64,000 bases of DNA, taken from assembly GCA_000733355.1 (NCBI GenBank), contig JNVV01000002.1:669626-733625 (forward strand), in the 5' to 3' direction. Of this stretch, positions 1 to 10,780 are shown piece after piece. The stretch's first letter is position 1. Each line of letters begins with the position of its first letter. A program made the position numbers and the translations under genes. The DNA comes from Falciphora oryzae (lineage: Eukaryota; Ascomycota; Sordariomycetes; Magnaporthales; Magnaporthaceae). The notes below the pieces were generated by a model that was not told the DNA's origin, made no database searches, and worked only from the letters and a program-made list of their open reading frames with translations.

Positions 1-2942
1 GCACCTCGCTGCCGTGGATCAAGGCGATTCCGGATATTGAAACCAACGGTTACTGCTTCTCTGACGGTGTCGGCAAGATCTCCAAACTGTGGTCGACCGT
101 CATCGCCTCGCAGCTCAAGCTGAACACGTGCCCCTCGGCCTTCCAGTTCAGGATGGGCGGCCGCAAGGGTATTCTCACCGTGTGGCCTGACCTCAAGGGC
201 TTGGAGATTCATGTTCGGCCCTCGCAGGAGAAATTCCAGACAGAGCACAGCCGCCTCGAGGTCATCCGGTGGTCCCAGCACTCTGTCGCCACGCTCAATC
301 GCCAGACCATCCCCATTCTATCCGCTCTAGGAATCGAGGACCACGTGTTTCAGGAGATGCTTGCGGACCAGCTGGCAAACTACGACAGGGCAATGGAGGA
401 TCCTGTCGCGGCAGTGTCGTTGCTGCGGCTCTACGTAGATGAGAACCAGATGACGTACACGCTGGCGCAGCTGATCATGGCCGGACTCATGAAGTCCCGG
501 GAGCCGTTTGTGTGGACGATGATGCGGCTCTGGCGAACATGGTCGATAAAATCTCTGAAGGAAAAGGCCCGCATAGTCGTTGAGAAGGGCGCGTTCGTTC
601 TGGGCTGCGTCGACGAGACGGGCAAGCTCCGTGGACACTACGCGCACGTCAAGACCGGCCCCAACCAGCGACCCCGGCTCAACCACTCGGTGCTCCCACA
701 GATCTTCCTGCAAGTCCCAGACGGCCCGAACGGAATCTACAAGGTAATCACCGGCACCTGCGTCGTTGGGCGCAACCCCTCACTCCACCCAGGAGACCTC
801 CGCGTCGTCGAGGCGGTTGATGTGCCCGAGCTTCGACATCTCAGGGATGTAGTCGTGTTCCCCAAAACCGGCGACAGGGACATCCCCAGCATGTGTTCAG
901 GCGGCGACCTGGATGGAGACGACTATTTCGTCTTCTGGGATGAGCGGCTGGTACCTCCGCCCGAGGAGCGCAGCTGCCCGCCAATGAGCTACACCGCCGA
1001 GAAGAGTCTGGAGCTCAACCGCGATGTCACGGCCGATGACCTGCGCCAGTTCTTTGTCATCTACATGAAGAATCACTCGCTCCCCACCATTGCTCACGCA
1101 CATCTGGCACAGGCCGACTGGTTTGGTGCCAAGGATCGAATCTGCATCGAGCTGGCGAGGCTGCACTCGCAGGCCGTCGACTACCCCAAAACAGGCGTAT
1201 CCGCCGTGGTCCCGCGCAGTCTCATGCCCAAGCAATACCCTCATTACATGGAGAAGGCTAAACACAGGACGTACCGCTCTGGCAAGATCTTGGGCAAGCT
1301 CTACGACACGGTGCACCAGGCCAGCTTCCATCCGGCCTACGAGATGCCATTCGACTCTAGGATTCTCAACAAGTACAAGCTGGATGCAACCATCCTGAGA
1401 AAGGCACGCCAGATAAAGACCAAGTACGATCAGGCTATGAGACGGATCATGGGTCAGGACGACATCGGAACCGAATTCGAGGTCTTTTCCGCCTTTGTCC
1501 TCTCGCGCCCGCGAGTGGGAAACGCGTACAAGCATCAAGAGAACGTGGGCCGCGAGTCTGCCACCCTCAAGTCGCTGTTCCGCCAGAAGTGCATCGAGGC
1601 CGTGGCCGAGCTTGCGGGAGGCAGCGTCAAGGGCGGCGGTAAGATATCGTCGAGCTTGCTACACCAGGACGTTGAGGTGCTTGGCCCCTTCGTCGCCGCC
1701 ATGTACAAGGTCACAGACGAAGAGATCAGGATCGCGATGCACGAGTGCAAGTCTCGGGGCGCCAATCCGAACCCCAAGTCGATGCCACTCATATCGTTCC
1801 CCTGGATCTTTGATACGGTCCTGGTGCAAATCGCGACCAGCATGGGCAACAAGCCCCCCAGCGGCGCTGAGGTGGCTAGTGATAAAGAGACTGCCAATAC
1901 TGGCCCTACGCCTGTGAATGCTGCCGGTTCTGCTGCCGCTACAGCCACGGTCACCCTCGGAGACCTGAAGCAGGTTCAGCTTTCTTCCCGACTCCACGAC
2001 CTCGACGAAGAGGACATTGTGGAAATGGATTACGTGCGGTGCAGGGATGGACGCGTGGTCCATCGTGGCGTCATCCTCGACCTCTTTCACGCAGACGAGG
2101 ACGGCTATATGGAGGAGCACGACCCCGACTTCATGAGCTTCCCCGATGGAGGGGACAAGCCAGTCGACATGCCCCTGATTGATCTGTCAGAGAAGGAGGC
2201 TGAACTGCCCCTCCTGATCGACTTGGCCGAAGCTGCTCCAGCCGACTCGTCCGAGAGCGACACACCTTTCCTCCATGGAACAGTTAGACGGGGCGATGTT
2301 AGTAAAACAAACACGATAGGAGCAAACGTGCCTCGCTATCTCAACGCTAACGACAACAACCACCTACAGAAGAATAAGGAGCACAGCGAGATGAACCTGA
2401 TCCAGCTGTCCCCGGAGCGACCCCAGTTCCTAAGACTTGCTCCCCCGCCGCTCAGGCGACCGATGAAGCTGCCTCCGAAACTTCGCTACGATTTCGACGC
2501 ACCCGCTCCATGGCAGCGGCAGCCAACCAAATCCTGGAATCTCAACTATGACGACGACGCCCGTGTCTTTGATGATGCGGCAGCGACGGCTGGCGGCCAA
2601 CGGGATAGTGGCGGCGGTAGCGTCGGCCTTGGCAAGCTGGAGGCGGCCATTCCCAGCCGCAGCTCGGTTGGCGACTTGGCTGCGGCCCTCGAGGCGACTA
2701 CGGTCCATGTCCAGGCCCAGGCGCACGAGGACAACGCCACTGTGAAGGAGGCCACGGTAGAGCCTGCCCCGATCATGCACACCCAGACAGCAACCGAGGG
2801 AGGATCTGGCAACACAATGACACCCAGCATCGAGGAGGATGACACGGACGACCGTTACTTCAAGCGGGACGTCGTAGTGGTCAAGCAGAATACCGCGCTG
2901 AGCCGCCTGGGCAGCATGTTTGAGGATGTCGACTCCGAGTGA
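1..2942 (+). CDS. RNA-dependent RNA polymerase (RNA silencing type), 5'-truncated
   Basis: The frame is open from base 3 to the TGA at 2940-2942 (979 residues visible), so the gene starts outside the window. It carries the hallmarks of eukaryotic RdRPs of the QDE-1/SAD-1/RRP family: FSDGVGKIS (about 57-83), the RMGGRKGILTVWP segment just after base 150, and the catalytic DLDGD loop at 906-920 within CSGGDLDGDDYF, whose aspartates hold the metal ions. Such enzymes make double-stranded RNA from aberrant transcripts and feed Dicer in quelling or meiotic silencing. Past about base 1900 the protein becomes low-complexity and acidic (repeated IDL/LIDL motifs), a tail not needed for catalysis. No intron is needed in the visible part. 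Which paralogue (quelling or meiotic) cannot be told without the N-terminus. Confidence 0.93.
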   Translation, partial: TSLPWIKAIPDIETNGYCFSDGVGKISKLWSTVIASQLKLNTCPSAFQFRMGGRKGILTVWPDLKGLEIHVRPSQEKFQTEHSRLEVIRWSQHSVATLNRQTIPILSALGIEDHVFQEMLADQLANYDRAMEDPVAAVSLLRLYVDENQMTYTLAQLIMAGLMKSREPFVWTMMRLWRTWSIKSLKEKARIVVEKGAFVLGCVDETGKLRGHYAHVKTGPNQRPRLNHSVLPQIFLQVPDGPNGIYKVITGTCVVGRNPSLHPGDLRVVEAVDVPELRHLRDVVVFPKTGDRDIPSMCSGGDLDGDDYFVFWDERLVPPPEERSCPPMSYTAEKSLELNRDVTADDLRQFFVIYMKNHSLPTIAHAHLAQADWFGAKDRICIELARLHSQAVDYPKTGVSAVVPRSLMPKQYPHYMEKAKHRTYRSGKILGKLYDTVHQASFHPAYEMPFDSRILNKYKLDATILRKARQIKTKYDQAMRRIMGQDDIGTEFEVFSAFVLSRPRVGNAYKHQENVGRESATLKSLFRQKCIEAVAELAGGSVKGGGKISSSLLHQDVEVLGPFVAAMYKVTDEEIRIAMHECKSRGANPNPKSMPLISFPWIFDTVLVQIATSMGNKPPSGAEVASDKETANTGPTPVNAAGSAAATATVTLGDLKQVQLSSRLHDLDEEDIVEMDYVRCRDGRVVHRGVILDLFHADEDGYMEEHDPDFMSFPDGGDKPVDMPLIDLSEKEAELPLLIDLAEAAPADSSESDTPFLHGTVRRGDVSKTNTIGANVPRYLNANDNNHLQKNKEHSEMNLIQLSPERPQFLRLAPPPLRRPMKLPPKLRYDFDAPAPWQRQPTKSWNLNYDDDARVFDDAAATAGGQRDSGGGSVGLGKLEAAIPSRSSVGDLAAALEATTVHVQAQAHEDNATVKEATVEPAPIMHTQTATEGGSGNTMTPSIEEDDTDDRYFKRDVVVVKQNTALSRLGSMFEDVDSE

Positions 2943-3674
2943 GCTGGCACGCTAGCCCTCGCCTTGACGCCCTCTGACTGGTGCCTACCAACTTCCAGGC
3001 GTCTGGGCTACTCTCGGTATTCGGCAGGGAGCGAGGCCGCGACCACATGCCCCCAACCCTATGAGACAATACTTGGGGTTACACAGATCGAGCTATCTTT
3101 TTCTAGGTAAGCTTCCAAGATAAAAGACGGAGCAGTAATTATGGACTATTGATTTCTAGCATTTTTACCTTTGAATATTTCCTTCATTTCATCAAGGAAG
3201 CGGGTCAGGAAATCTGATATACCCCGAGCGGGTTACGGGAAATTGGGCATAGCGACTTTCCTTTACTTGTTTTGCTTTGTTTCTTTTTAATCTTTCGGGA
3301 CTAATTTCATTTGCTTGAGCGAGACAGCTGCCAAAGAACAGGGCTAGAATGGCTTCAGGCCGCGTTCGTGGAGGACACTTGCATACACAGGTGCCAACAC
3401 TCTTTCCTTCTTTCCATAGGGCCCGATTATGGAAATTCGTCATTTCATTTCCAAGGAAGCTGGGCATCGCTCCCGCCTCGCTCTCGATCGCTGGGCGCCT
3501 TGGGAAAATAGGTCGAGATCGAGGACTCGTGGTATCCTGAGCTCTCACTTCTCATTCGCCCACCGAATTTGGCAACCTCGGCGCAAGGGAGACTAAACGA
3601 GGGGGAGCGTAAAACATGTCGAGGGAGGATGACGGAGGTAATTAATGAGCCGGTCTACTTTTTGCTTCTCCCTT
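2943..3674. other. Intergenic, convergent 3' ends
   Basis: This stretch lies between the RdRP stop and the 3' end of the opposing oxygenase gene. It is AT-richer than the genes (3100-3190) and has only short, non-credible reading frames. No repeat or RNA gene was recognised. Confidence 0.6.
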
Positions 3675-5086
3675 TCACTTCCTCACGCAGAGATCGCTGC
3701 GGATGACCCACTTCTCACCACCAGTGACCTCGCGCCCTTCGTGCTAGCAAGGTGAATATGATGTTAGTTGTCTCACTTTTCTACCGGAGGTTATGATACG
3801 GAAAGAAAGTGGATGATAACGATTGCATACCAACATGCAGTCGTCGCCGTGCTTGTGCAGGAGCAGCAGGCCCGTCTCGGGCGCCACGGCGACCTCCTCC
3901 TTTGCCGAGACGCGGTCCCTGGTGTAGAAGACGGTCTCGCCCCCGGCGCAGCCGCCGTCGGCAGCCGAGGTCAGGTAGAGCAGGAGGGTCCATGTGGTCT
4001 TGGCTGAGATGGCTGTCTTGCCGTCCTCTGCCGTGACTGTGACGTTGTTGGAGTCGTCGTCTTTTTTTTTTTGGTTGCGGGCGGGATTGGTTCACGTTCA
4101 CCGCGTCAGCGCCAGCCAGCCCCTGGATGTCTGCCAACCGGACTGAAGGGTTTTGTCCCCCGTCCCTAGAGGTTTTCTTCGCCTAGTACCTTGGGGAGCC
4201 AAGGCCAGCACCGGAATCCCATGGTTGGTTTGGGAGGGAGGGGATACAAGACCGGATTGGCTCCGATTGGATACTCGGGTTCACAGACACACACCACACA
4301 AACGCGCGATCCTGCACCCCTCGCTCCCTCTAAAGCAAGGCAAGGGTGGAAAGACTGGAATAGGAGGGGGAGGAGAACCCACAGTGAGGCGCAAAGTGTT
4401 GGCCCTTTGTGTACCGGTAGACTCTGATGTTGGGGTTCAGTCCGACGACTTCCCCGCCCCTGGTCGAGTGGTCAGAGGAATAGAGAAAAAGGAAAGAAAG
4501 TACGTCGTGAAGGACGTGGGAAGACATGGAATCCGAAAGAAGTAAAAGGGCCGAAAGACCTCTGCGCCTTTTGGTCCCGGCAGATCGGGTAACCGGTGAG
4601 AAGGAGTGTGGGTGGGTAGGGTAGGGGGCTAGGCAGCTCTCAGTCTCACCATAGACGAGGGTCGAGAACCCCATCCTCCTCCTGCCCGCCACCACCATCT
4701 TCGTCACTGGCCCGGGAGCCCAGAAGCGCATCCTTCAGCCCCGTGTCCCGCCAGAGACGTGAAGCAAAGGCCGGGTCGTGGACCTGGAACCGGTCGTTCT
4801 GGCGCACGGCGTCGCCCTTTTTCGGGCGGGCCGGGGTCGTGACCAGGGGCAGGCTCGCCAGGAAGTCGACGTAGGTCCTGCACAACGACCGGGGGAAGAA
4901 GCTGCGGGCCACGACGACCTTGGCCGGTATGATGGATTCGAATGCCAGCGGGTCGACCACGGGGAGGGCGGGTTTGAAGGGGGGCCACGACGGTGGTGGA
5001 GGAGGAGGGGCGGCGCCGGCGGCTTCTCCGCCTTTGGATCCCGCCGCGGCAGCTGCTTTTGCGGGGCCCTTGTTGCCTTTTGCCAT
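3675..5086 (-). CDS. 2-oxoglutarate/Fe(II) oxygenase, prolyl-4-hydroxylase-like
   Basis: Four-exon minus-strand model: 5086-4650, 4459-4383, 4060-3831 and 3743-3675, giving 270 residues. All introns are GT-AG (GTGAGA, GTGGGT, GTATGC donors) and all phases close exactly. The start at 5086 is the first ATG, in the context ACCATGG. Exon 2/3 joining creates the metal motif H171-Y-D173 (HYDDS), preceded by RVYRYTKGQHFAPH. Exon 4 supplies the distal His249 (HEGREV) and the 2-oxoglutarate-binding Lys in GGEKWVIRSD, so the HxD...H...K facial triad set is complete. The N-terminal 45 residues are Ala/Pro-rich and probably disordered. No signal peptide is seen, so a cytosolic or nuclear enzyme is likely. 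The protein substrate cannot be inferred. The family assignment is strong; the exact hydroxylation target is unknown. Confidence 0.88.
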
Positions 5087-5642
5087 GGTCCCGGTCCCTT
5101 TTCTTGGAAATGTCGCTGGCACACAAGACGGTGTTGTTGTTGGTGGCTTGCCCGATCAGTAATCGGAGGAGAAATTCAATCTGCGCGATCGATCGGGGAT
5201 CTGGGGGCCCGCCTGTGGTGATAGCGCATTCAGGGCCTGTTTGGGCGTCCTGCAGGTGCTGTGGAGACGGCTGGGTCTGGGGCAATAGGGACCTCCCGCG
5301 GCCCATCCTGCAGCCAATAATTGGCAGACCAGTCTGGTGCCTCGGCAATGCCAGCCAACCAACCAACATGCAAGGGCGGACCAACGTCGTCTTGAACTCG
5401 TCACCAGAGTCACTCCTTTTACCCGCTCGACCAGACTTTCGGGTCTACTACGCCGGGGGCCGTAACCAGGCACCAGGTAGTTGGGTATATGTATCTCTGG
5501 GGGAATAAACGTGCTGCTGGTTGGTGTAATTCGCCTAAATTCCCCGTTTAGGGGTCATCGAATCTAGATCATTCACCTTACCTCCCTTTGCACCTCTCGG
5601 CTTTGTTCCTAGCCCTTTTTGTACCCATACCTAGATGCAAAG
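5087..5642. promoter_or_regulatory. Divergent intergenic region (shared promoter)
   Basis: These 556 bp separate the start codons of the minus-strand oxygenase and the plus-strand gene at 5643, so they must hold both promoters. No specific factor site was recognised. Confidence 0.4.
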
Positions 5643-6495
5643 ATGAACCTCACCACCCTGGAAGAATCAGCAGCATTTACAGGCAAACTCATCTACCAGG
5701 AACGCAGCAGCCCACACGACGACCTGAAAAAGCGCGAGCCCACCAGGGCGGAGGCGCTCGAGGCACCGTCCCGGCTGTTGGACAAGATCGCCGACGCCGA
5801 CGCCGACGCCGATAAGCCACGCCGCGTCGAGGACGAGCTGGCCGTCTACCACAACACCGAGCACTTGCCGCCAGAGGACGACTTCCGCGAGGGCAACAGG
5901 AACAACCGGTTCCGCAAGGAGATCCAGGCGGTCAGGGCCCTGTGCGAGGCCTCGAGCCGCACCATCGTCGACGCCCTCGAGGCCGCGGTGGACCTGAGGC
6001 CCCGGCTAGTGGCAGGAGCCAACACGGCGGCGCCCGACGACCTCGGGGAGGACCCGGTCAACCTGATGGGCTACGTTCGCGAGGTCATCGACCACCGAAA
6101 GCCGACGGTGGACCGGCGCGAGTACAATGGCCACATGCCGGGGGCCATGGGCAGGAGGCGGGCGGGGCGGCGCACCTGCGGTGGTGCGGGCGCATCTTTG
6201 CCGCCATCTGCACCATGGTCTGGCCGAGCGACGCTGATGAGGTGAGTACCTAGTTGGTGTGTGCTGCCTGGTCAAGCAAAACAAAGACCTGGCTTACCAA
6301 CGGTCGTAGTGCTGCAGCGGGATCCGGTCCGTGTTCGACCAAGACCTGGAGCAGTTCGCCGTGACGTTTGTCATGGACGGGCAGCCGACTTATCGTCGCG
6401 TTGAGCTGAACCCGCACGAGTTCCCCGGGATGAAGAAGTATCTGGTCATTGTGCTAAAGGCGCGTCGTCTCAGGGATAATACTCAGAAGGGATGA
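5643..6495 (+). CDS. Protein of unknown function
   Basis: Two-exon model 5643-6241 and 6318-6495 (258 residues): donor GTGAGT after 6241, acceptor GCAG at 6314-6317, phase 2, frame closed. The start is the ATG at 5643 (AAGATGAAC); the frame is open upstream only through non-ATG codons. The N-terminal part is charged, with a short Asp-Ala repeat (IADADADADK) and a helical stretch (EIQAVRALCEASSRTIVDALEAA). Exon 2 reads like folded protein (SGIRSVFDQDLEQFAVTFVMDG). The end of exon 1 looks less protein-like than the same bases read in another frame, where an acceptor at 6309 would also join exon 2 in frame, so a small indel around 6130-6190 is possible. I do not recognise the family. Confidence 0.5.
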
Positions 6496-6990
6496 CGGCA
6501 ATTGTGCTTGTCTCCTCTTTATTTTTGGATGGTTGCATAACGCACGGGATATATCCACAGTTTAGCGTTGTTGTTTTATGAAGCCTTTATTCAGCTCTCG
6601 CAATGCAGCTGCACAAATTCCGTGCTCTGCTCCCTAATTGCATGACTAGCGCAATCGGCAGTTCCCCGCACAAGCTCGGCACACAAACTCCACCGAAAGA
6701 AAAGGGCCCACTTGTATGCACCTAACAAGTGCACAAACCTCCATTGAGACATGCCACCTGCCGGCACGTTGAGCTGTCGAGAGCTCCGAGCAGGAAAGAA
6801 TTGAGCTTCCTGGATCCCCTCAAGAGATGCCCGTGGAAGCGAACTGAGTTGCTCTCGGCTACTCATCCGAGGCTCCCACCAGCCAGCTTCACCGTTCCCG
6901 AAGCGCCAGCCTCTCGCGCCGGCCGCCCTGCAGTGGGGTCTTTCCGCCCCGAGCGAGTCCGCCCTCTGCGTCGCCGACGGCCCAACCACA
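6496..6990. other. Intergenic / AIM11 promoter
   Basis: These 495 bp have no supported gene. The distal half should contain the AIM11 promoter and 5' UTR. Nothing else was recognised. Confidence 0.4.
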
Positions 6991-7647
6991 ATGTTCTCGT
7001 GGTTCTCATCCAGCAAGCCGCCCGCGACGGACCCGGCCCCGCCGGCTGCCGCTCCCCCGCCAGCACCAGCAGCGGGCCCGAGCGCCGAGACGCAGCTGGA
7101 GCGGCTGCGGCGGCAAGACCAACTCCAAAAGCTGCAGCAGCAGGACCGCGCCGCCAACTCGGCCTTCTCGCCGCGATCCCTGAAGCAGCTGGGGCTCTTC
7201 TTCGCGGGCGCAGGCTTCCTGTTCTGGTCGACGGCCATCACGCGCCGCGCCGTCGCGCGCAAGCAGCTCGCTGCCGCCCCAAAGTTCTACCACCCGTCCA
7301 CCTACCAGAAGCCAACGGCCGCGGCCAGGGGAAAGGACGGCCGCCCGGTCACGGACCCAGACGCCGACGGCGGCATGATCGCCGCGCAGGCGCTAGGGCT
7401 AGCCACGCTCAACGTCTTCAGCTTCGCCATCATGATGACGGGCGGGCTGTCGTGGGGGTTCGACATCTCGTCGGTCGACGAGCTGCGCGACAGGGCCAGG
7501 AAGCACATCATGGGCGAGGCCGCCGGGAAGACGGACGAGGAGTCGGAGAAGGAGGTGCAGGAGTGGATGGAGAGCATGCTCTCGCGCCTCAAGGGCAAGG
7601 AGAAACCGGCATCTGCCGACAAGCCTCAGGACAAGCAAGAGAGGTAG
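6991..7647 (+). CDS. AIM11: Altered inheritance of mitochondria protein 11 (Aim11)
   Basis: Uninterrupted 218-residue frame, a typical length for fungal Aim11. The signature block after the Ala/Pro-rich N-terminus is present: SPRSLKQLGLFFAGAGFLFW (first membrane span, about residues 60-80), followed by the basic TRRAVARKQLAAAPKFYHPS segment. A second hydrophobic span lies at about 140-158 (ATLNVFSFAIMMTGGLSWGF). The C-terminus is Lys/Glu-rich and soluble. Aim11 is a small fungal membrane protein; yeast mutants show altered mitochondrial inheritance, but its molecular activity is unknown. It stands alone with its own flanking regions and no intron is required. Confidence 0.9.
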   Translation: MFSWFSSSKPPATDPAPPAAAPPPAPAAGPSAETQLERLRRQDQLQKLQQQDRAANSAFSPRSLKQLGLFFAGAGFLFWSTAITRRAVARKQLAAAPKFYHPSTYQKPTAAARGKDGRPVTDPDADGGMIAAQALGLATLNVFSFAIMMTGGLSWGFDISSVDELRDRARKHIMGEAAGKTDEESEKEVQEWMESMLSRLKGKEKPASADKPQDKQER

Positions 7648-8478
7648 CACGTTTGCAGCAGCTCCAGATGGCAAACAGCAAGTCTAATCTCTCGCGCCAG
7701 CCCCATCTCCCCTCCTCTCTCTATTTTTCCTCCCTCTCCCTGTCTTATACCTGCCATAGTACATTCGCTACGGCCTGGCTCGATACGCAGCAACCCGCAT
7801 TTGGAACAACGGTACACCAAAAGTTCAAAATGGATTATGGATGCAACAGTAATGCCTTTTCTACCAAGGCACGCAGGGCCATGCATTTTAGCACGAAGAC
7901 CGCTCGAGATTGCGGCTGAAGTGACACCAGTATGATGCACCCTCAGCGCCTCCAAGCTTGAAACTTGCACCTTAATTTCTATTTTATTTATGTTTTACGT
8001 TGAATCTTCCTTGTTTCTCGGCTGTCGCCCCTGGCTCGGTATATCCGCGCCTCCTTGTTCCGCCTTTTGCTTTTTTATTTCTTGTCTTCCTTTTTCTTTT
8101 TCCCCCCCTTTTGGCTTGAACACACCCCTTTCTCATTGGTCTTTCCTGCTTGGCGCACCCATCGGTTGGGTTGGAACACGCTAGGAATGTTCAGCCCTCC
8201 CGACGCCACGGCAAATCGCCCTGGCCAGATCGATCTGGAAGATCCCCTCCCACCCGTCATGATCGGCCGGAACTTCCAAGCCAACCCCTGCCCCTTTTTT
8301 TCGAGCCGAGCAAACCTTTGTTTAGCATCTAGAACTCGCGAGTGACATTCCCCGGACCATATCTGATAAATGTCTCCCAACAAGTGTGCTTTTTCTCCTT
8401 GAGTTCTAGTATTTGGATTTGCATCGCCCAAAATTCGCGAAATAGTCTCGGGGCCCACGAGCACCAAGTATAGACAGG
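7648..8478. other. Intergenic region
   Basis: 831 bp, pyrimidine-rich in 7690-7750 and 8050-8125. Overlapping short frames have no coding character. It should include the AIM11 3' UTR and the promoter of the next gene. Confidence 0.5.
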
Positions 8479-9850
8479 ATGACGCGACATTCAACATCTT
8501 CGAATTATCAACGGATGAATACAAATGGAGCTTTGGATTTACAGGTACGATCGCCAGACACAGCAGGGCAAAGTGTCGGGAACGGGGCAATGCTCGGCAG
8601 CGTCAAGGATAAGTTGTCCTTGGCCGGTATCAAGCGGAAACGAAGCGACACGTCCAGCATCCACAACAGCCGCTCCCCCTCAAAGAGCACCACCCCGGAG
8701 CCGGAATGCTCCGTGGCGACGGAGGTGGGAACTGCAGCAAGAACCCGGTACAAAAGGCGAGAGATCACGGCGGAGCTAAAAGAACGCGTAACGCGGACGC
8801 CGTCGCCACCTCTGGAGCGTCTGCTTCTGCGCCTCGCTCAGTCAGTAACGCCCGTATGGAAGCCTACTCACACCTTGTTCCCTCGTTCATAGATTTCAGC
8901 TGGCTGACCTTTTGTGTGCTCTCTATGTGGATTGGGCAGTATAGCCGCCGTTTTACACTGGGCAGGCCGTCGATATGCATCCGACACAAGGGAACCCGGC
9001 TCCAAAGAGGAAGAAAAAGACAACGAAGACGAAGAAATCCACGGCGAAGACAGTAGCAGCCTCGGATGCCATAGAGTCTGGCGCCCCGCCATCTCCGGAA
9101 CGACCCGACACGGTTAAGCAAACAGCCGTTAGCCCTCCACACTCTTTGATAGGGCCAGATACGTCAGCCGTTGATGCCCCTGTTGCCGGCACTGTCTCTC
9201 CAGAGTCAAGCACGGCTACTGCCGCATCCACGCATTCAGAACGAGACGATGTGGATGCAACACTAGACCCTCTGGCACTGGCCATGCCTACGCCGATGCA
9301 CCTGCCCACGGGCCAGCGGCCGGCTTGGGACGGCCAGATCGGGTATCCTGCGGATGGCGGATGGTTGCCCACGGCCTCAATGTCTACAGCGCCCACCGAG
9401 ACCGTCCACCCCACAACATATGAGTGCTCAGCAACCCAGGAATACACCACTGAACTCGAAGCTCAGAGTGCAGAGATTGGCCAAGATGATGGTTACGAGA
9501 CGGGCACCAAGTATAAGTTGATGCCCCAGCAGCTCATGGGAACTATTTTTCTCGGGCGGGAAACTCTCCAGCAGAATATTATTCACTGGGATGCTCTCGT
9601 GCCCGTGTCCTGTTTCGAGGAGCTCCCTCTAAATGCTGGGCACATGCAGGTCCTGGGGTCGGAAAACATGACGGCCCAGTGCGACGCCCCGTTGGGACAG
9701 CCTTGGAGCCATGATTACCAAGACACGCTGGCCCAGCCGTATCCTGGCTCAACGAGTGATTCCACTGGGATCCCGGGGGAGGAGACGAGCGGTGAGCCGG
9801 CGCCACATCCACCCGTGGCATTTTTGCCTGATTGGAGCTTGATAGATTGA
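8479..9850 (+). CDS. Disordered basic protein of unknown function
   Basis: Proposed exons 8479-8853 and 8966-9850 (419 residues). The donor is GTATGG at 8854 (an alternative GTAACG at 8845 keeps the same phase), a CTGAC branch-like site lies near 8907, and the acceptor GGGCAG ends at 8965, phase 0. The first exon is Ser/Arg-rich with KRKRS. The second opens with a strong Lys cluster (APKRKKKTTKTKK), suggesting nuclear location, then a long Ser/Thr/Pro region, and ends with a moderately conserved-looking block (GTIFLGRETLQQNIIHWD). No DNA-binding domain is visible. The two halves could also be separate genes, because the intron is predicted only from signals. Family not recognised. Confidence 0.45.
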
Positions 9851-10780
9851 CGGGCAGGCGTTTGTTTTGCGCATTGGTATTTTTAGAGACTGAGACGAAC
9901 CCGTCTCCTCCTTGGCCAGTTGAGGTTCGTCTCATGTGCGGCGGCGCGGGACGCCGTATGTTTACGAGGTCGCTGTGCGGATATGTTCGCATTCTGACGG
10001 CCCGGCGCAGAGACCGGACAGTTTTCTCCGAGATGTTGCCAAGTCTCTATGCTGGCCGCAGAGCACGAAAGCGGGAATAAGAAAACGACGGTCAATGAAC
10101 GGCAGCTCTCGGGCGGGACCTACGTGCGCCAACGATGGGGCAGCGATTGGCATGCGTCGAGAGAGTGAAACGCAGATTGCGATGACGGTTCCCCTTGCAA
10201 GTCCGTGTTGAGTCATCTCTCGGCGAGTTCAGTACAGCTTATGGCAGACAATTGAGCTTGCACAGAGCCTCGCACATCCGGCAGCAGGTGACGTAACCGG
10301 GCTGTCGCAAGGGTCTCAGCTGAGAGGTGTCAGCCGAAGTGGGTGCCGTCGGACCGGGGAGTTGTGCGCGCGGCGCATGCATCACTCATTGGCATCAAAT
10401 CGCATCGCCTCGGGCGCATCGCCAACACCAGCAGAGCACGGGCGGAGCTTGTGACAGTCAGCCGTCGTGCTGGGATCTGGCGGTCGGCCTGGAGGAGTTG
10501 GTTGTTCAACTCCGAGCCGAGATTGTGAAGCGTAATCCTAATCCTAATCCATTGGGACCAAATCCCCAACGCTGAGGAGATCCGCCCGAGATAAAAATGC
10601 ACCATGAGAAAAAATACACGGTACATGTCAGAATGGCGACAAGAGTAGAAAATGAGCTTCACCGGGGCACGAGGCAACCACCCCTTTTCCATTCCCGACA
10701 TGGCCTGGATGCCGCCTTGATTGAGCGCGTGTTGGAGTCGAGCCAGCAGAAGACGCAATCGCCAACAAGATAAAAGAAAA
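9851..10780. other. Intergenic / pantothenate kinase promoter
   Basis: 930 bp with no convincing gene. It contains a short AATCCT triplication (10534-10550), too short to be telomeric. The ATG-proximal part is the likely promoter of the kinase gene. Confidence 0.5.

Noticed and set aside
3768..4137. Short frames on both strands at the oxygenase exon 3
   Set aside because: They are shifted readings of the oxygenase exon, which splices correctly to give the HxD motif.
10534..10550. AATCCT triplication resembling telomeric repeat
   Set aside because: Unit differs from fungal TTAGGG/CCCTAA telomeres and is only three copies long.
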